Source: DATFNI01 sp963712305 (GTDB lineage: Bacteria; Bacteroidota; Rhodothermia; Balneolales; DATFMH01). Taken from it: a stretch of 64,000 nucleotides of DNA. Under the pieces are notes generated by a model. That model saw only the letters and a list, made by a program, of their open reading frames with translations, made no database searches and was not told the origin of the DNA. Both the position numbers and the translations under genes were made by a program. This document shows positions 61,155-64,000 of this stretch, piece after piece (the stretch's first letter is position 1; each line of letters starts with the position of its first letter). The stretch covers positions 1,240,001-1,304,000 of the forward strand of contig CAVQHI010000002.1 in assembly GCA_963712305.1 (NCBI GenBank), written 5' to 3'.

Positions 61155-64000
61155 ATGAAGAATGGCGTTACAAAATTCACGCTGCTATTGGGAGTGATCC
61201 TTTGGGTTGGACAACCTCTGCTTCAGTGTCTGAACGCTCAGGAATCTAAGCCAATGAGATTATTCAGCTCGGCGGTAAGTGAAACTTCGCTGTCAGAAAT
61301 GCATACGAATGCGCGGGTCTCACTTGATAAGATACTGGCATATCTACAGGAACGATATAATGTTCAGTTTTTCTACCAGGACGATGCGCTAAAAGGTAAA
61401 TATGGCCCCGCGCCCGAAGCGCTTTTGAAAGAGAAACCCGGCGAGGCTTTGGCTCAGCTTCTTACCAGTCTTAATCTCGGTTATACCAAAATCGGTAAGA
61501 GCACCTATGTGATTTATCCAAGGGACACCAAACCGGTTGTTGATGCTTCAAAGAACATCCAGTTTGCTGTTTCAGGAAAAGTCACCGATGCTACGAGTGG
61601 AGAAGCTTTACCCGGTGTTAATGTGCTTGTGAAGGGAACATCGAACGGTACGGCTACTGATGCCAATGGTCAATATCAACTTGATATATCGTCAGGTGCT
61701 GATACCCTGGTCTTTTCATATATCGGTTATCAGAGCCAAACGGTTCCGGTAAATGACAGGCATGAGATCAATGCAGCTTTGCAGATCCAGGCTGTCCAGG
61801 GACAAGAGATGGTCGTTGTCGGTTACGGTGAGCAAAAACAGGCAGATATTACCGGATCTATTACATCCATTACAACCGACCAGATAAAACAGGTCCCTGT
61901 AACGGATGTGGGGCAGGCCCTGGAAGGAAAAGTGGCAGGACTCAATATTACACAAGGTCGTGCCATGCCGGGAACCTCACCTTCCATTATGGTACGGGGA
62001 CAAAATTCCATCAGTGCAAGCAACAATCCACTGATAGTAGTTGATGGTACTCCGTTCAGTGGAGGATTGAATGACATAAATCAGAGTGATATATCCAACA
62101 TCAGCGTATTGAAAGGTCCATCGGCCACAGCTATCTATGGAACCAGGGGTTCCAATGGGGTTATTCTTATTACCACAAAGAAAGGGAAAAAAGGGAAACC
62201 TCAAATTACCTATAACGGGTATGTAGGTACCGGAGGATATGCCCATAAGCTGACTCCGGGCAGTCCGCAACAGTACCTGGAAAAATGGAAGTGGTATCAG
62301 CTCGAAAGCGGAATACCCCAGGATCAGCTTACCCCCGTGCCAAACTCGCCAGGCGGTAATGAATATATTAATTACAAAGCCGGAAAAACCGTCAACTGGT
62401 TAAGTGAGATTAGCCAGCCGGCATACAGCACGGATAATAACCTGAAGATATCAGGCGGGACGAATACGGTGACCTATTATATATCCGGTGAGTTCATGAA
62501 ACAACAGGGTATCATCAAAGGATATAATTTCGAACGGACCAATGTCAGGGCGAATATTGATGCTAATGTAACTGATTATCTGGATGTCGGAACCAATCTC
62601 TTCTATAATGCCAATAATTATGACGGCGGCCAGGCCGCCCTGCTGTTTGCCGAAGAAATGAGTCCGTACGGGACCTTAAGAAACAGCGATGGAACCTATG
62701 CGATACATCCTGACGCTCCTGAATTGTTATATACGAATCCATTTCTGCCAACATTGGAGGATCGGGTCAGCCGGTATAAAAGATTAGACGGGAAAGGATA
62801 TGCTATTTTTAAACCTGGTTTTATTCAGGGATTGGGTGTTTTGAAGGGGCTGCAATACAAGCTGAATGCATCTTATTCCTATGACCCCTCCCGCTATGCC
62901 GATTATGTCGGAAGGGCGGCCGGAAGTACACAGAATGGGAATGCGACAGTAAATAATACAACCGATAGCAACTGGCTCGTCGAGAATATTTTGACATATC
63001 AAAAAGATTTTGGCGATAGTCATATAGATTTCACTGGTTTGTATAGTGCCCAAAAATTCACCCATTTTTTTGCGCAGGCATCCGCAACCGGATTCATTAA
63101 CGACATGCTATCATTCAATAACTTAGGTGCAGGTGCGACCCAGGCAATTACCTCTTATAATTCAAATGGAGACGGCACATACAGTTATTCGCTTTTATCT
63201 CAAATGGGGCGAATTAATTATTCATACAAAAATAAATACCTGTTAACCCTTACTGCACGTCGTGATGGATATTCAGCCTTCGGAGCCAATACCAGCAAAT
63301 ACGGGCTCTTTCCTACAGCGGCTGTAGGCTGGAACATCAGCAATGAAAAATTCATGCAGAATGTCCATGCTGTAAACAACCTGAAACTCAGGTTTTCTTA
63401 TGGCCGGACAGGTAATCAAGCTATCAGGCCGAATCAAACGGAAACAACGGATGGAGTCAACCTGTATCCGTTCAATAGTGTAGCTATGATCGGAACGTAT
63501 CCAAGCGTTTTGGGCAATGCAAATCTTCACTGGGAAACCAGTACAACGTCTGATCTTGGTGTGGATTTTGGCATCCTCAAAAATCGCATAAGGGGTACGA
63601 TTGATTACTACAGTACCGACACCAAAGGCCTGTTGCTGCAACGCCAATTGCCGGCTATCACTGGTTATGGTTCTGTATGGGCCAACCTTGGAGAAACCAA
63701 AAACAAGGGGCTTGAAGTAACCTTGAATACGACGAATTTACAGGCCGGAGGCTTCATATGGACAAGCGATATTACGTTTGCCACCAACCGGAACAAAATT
63801 GTTGATCTGTACGGAGACAAAAAAAGTGATTTAGGGAACCGTTGGTTCATCGGGCAACCTATAAATGTAATTTATGATTACAAAATGCTGGGAGTATGGC
63901 AGACGAGCGAAGCTGCACAGGCCGCAAAATACAATGCCAAGCCCGGGGATTTGAAAATTGCTGATATTAACGGGGTTGATACCAATGGAAATTTGACTGG
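61155..64000 (+). CDS. SusC/RagA-type TonB-dependent receptor with STN domain, 3' truncated by window
   Basis: The frame stays open from the ATG at 61155 to the window end (~948 codons). After a signal peptide (ending LNAQ) come a secretin/TonB short N-terminal (STN) domain at about residues 50-115 (VSLDKILAYLQERYNVQFFY), a carboxypeptidase-regulatory-like beta-sandwich from ~residue 138 (SGKVTDATSGEALPGVNVLVKGT), and the plug from ~220 (VVVGYGEQKQADITGSI, LEGKVAGLNI, PLIVVDGTPF, AIYGTRGSNGVILITTKKG). The barrel follows, with PTAAVGWNISNEKFM. It imports oligosaccharides across the outer membrane. The STN domain lets it signal to the FecR/ECF pair encoded upstream. A SusD partner is expected beyond the window. 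Confidence 0.95.
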   Translation, partial: MKNGVTKFTLLLGVILWVGQPLLQCLNAQESKPMRLFSSAVSETSLSEMHTNARVSLDKILAYLQERYNVQFFYQDDALKGKYGPAPEALLKEKPGEALAQLLTSLNLGYTKIGKSTYVIYPRDTKPVVDASKNIQFAVSGKVTDATSGEALPGVNVLVKGTSNGTATDANGQYQLDISSGADTLVFSYIGYQSQTVPVNDRHEINAALQIQAVQGQEMVVVGYGEQKQADITGSITSITTDQIKQVPVTDVGQALEGKVAGLNITQGRAMPGTSPSIMVRGQNSISASNNPLIVVDGTPFSGGLNDINQSDISNISVLKGPSATAIYGTRGSNGVILITTKKGKKGKPQITYNGYVGTGGYAHKLTPGSPQQYLEKWKWYQLESGIPQDQLTPVPNSPGGNEYINYKAGKTVNWLSEISQPAYSTDNNLKISGGTNTVTYYISGEFMKQQGIIKGYNFERTNVRANIDANVTDYLDVGTNLFYNANNYDGGQAALLFAEEMSPYGTLRNSDGTYAIHPDAPELLYTNPFLPTLEDRVSRYKRLDGKGYAIFKPGFIQGLGVLKGLQYKLNASYSYDPSRYADYVGRAAGSTQNGNATVNNTTDSNWLVENILTYQKDFGDSHIDFTGLYSAQKFTHFFAQASATGFINDMLSFNNLGAGATQAITSYNSNGDGTYSYSLLSQMGRINYSYKNKYLLTLTARRDGYSAFGANTSKYGLFPTAAVGWNISNEKFMQNVHAVNNLKLRFSYGRTGNQAIRPNQTETTDGVNLYPFNSVAMIGTYPSVLGNANLHWETSTTSDLGVDFGILKNRIRGTIDYYSTDTKGLLLQRQLPAITGYGSVWANLGETKNKGLEVTLNTTNLQAGGFIWTSDITFATNRNKIVDLYGDKKSDLGNRWFIGQPINVIYDYKMLGVWQTSEAAQAAKYNAKPGDLKIADINGVDTNGNLT

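Noticed and set aside
1..64000. CRISPR arrays, tRNA or rRNA genes, prophage or intact insertion sequences
   Set aside because: I saw no regularly spaced direct repeats other than the 8-bp array, no cloverleaf-like tRNA sequence, no rRNA-like conserved stretch and no transposase or integrase coding sequence.

Overview
The window reads as one large carbohydrate-use island from a bacterium of the Bacteroidota/Balneolota/Rhodothermota/Ignavibacteria neighbourhood. The evidence is: a SusC/RagA-type TonB receptor preceded by an ECF sigma factor and a FecR anti-sigma factor; many secreted or lipoprotein glycoside hydrolases; few clear Shine-Dalgarno sequences; and a C-terminal type IX secretion sorting tail with the NYPNPFNPST signature that is common in Ignavibacteria, Balneolota, Calditrichota and relatives. 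I cannot fix the genus.

Layout. 1-6471: L-rhamnose use (NCS1-like permease, bifunctional rhamnulose-1-phosphate aldolase/dehydrogenase, small membrane protein, rhamnose isomerase, FGGY kinase), then a divergent SorC-type regulator. 8017-27155: secreted or lipid-anchored hydrolases (GH13, GH29, GH92, GH28, GH31, a heparinase II/III-type lyase, GH3, DUF2264) interleaved with a LacI-type regulator and uronate isomerase UxaC. 27330-35317: a complete-looking oxidative L-fucose pathway (fucose dehydrogenase, fuconolactonase, fuconate dehydratase, ketodeoxyfuconate dehydrogenase, FAH-type hydrolase) with the LutABC lactate-oxidation genes inside it. 35322-38725 (minus): trehalase-like protein, small membrane protein, SSS symporter. 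39188-53008: uronate catabolism (SDR, UxaE, mannonate dehydratase, KdgK, Eda), a TRAP transporter, a sulfatase, KduI, KduD, a GH88 unsaturated uronyl hydrolase and a Gfo/Idh oxidoreductase. 53331-55788: an Ldh-2-type reductase and a GH5 lipoprotein. 55877-58853 (minus): a broken sialate O-acetylesterase with a T9SS tail. 59043-64000: ECF sigma, FecR and a SusC-type receptor that runs off the window.

How it works together. Secreted enzymes would release L-fucose, L-rhamnose, (un)saturated uronates, mannose and glucose/xylose from a complex, probably sulfated, polysaccharide. Uronates enter by the TRAP system and converge on 2-keto-3-deoxygluconate, then pyruvate and glyceraldehyde-3-phosphate. 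Rhamnose and fucose both should yield L-lactate, which LutABC oxidises to pyruvate. A recurring near-palindrome, ATGTTACCGGTAACAT, lies in front of at least eight genes on both strands, and I infer that the local LacI-type protein (11510-12529) controls hydrolases and uronate catabolism as one regulon. The intergenic DNA also carries several small dispersed palindromic repeat families and an 8-bp tandem array.
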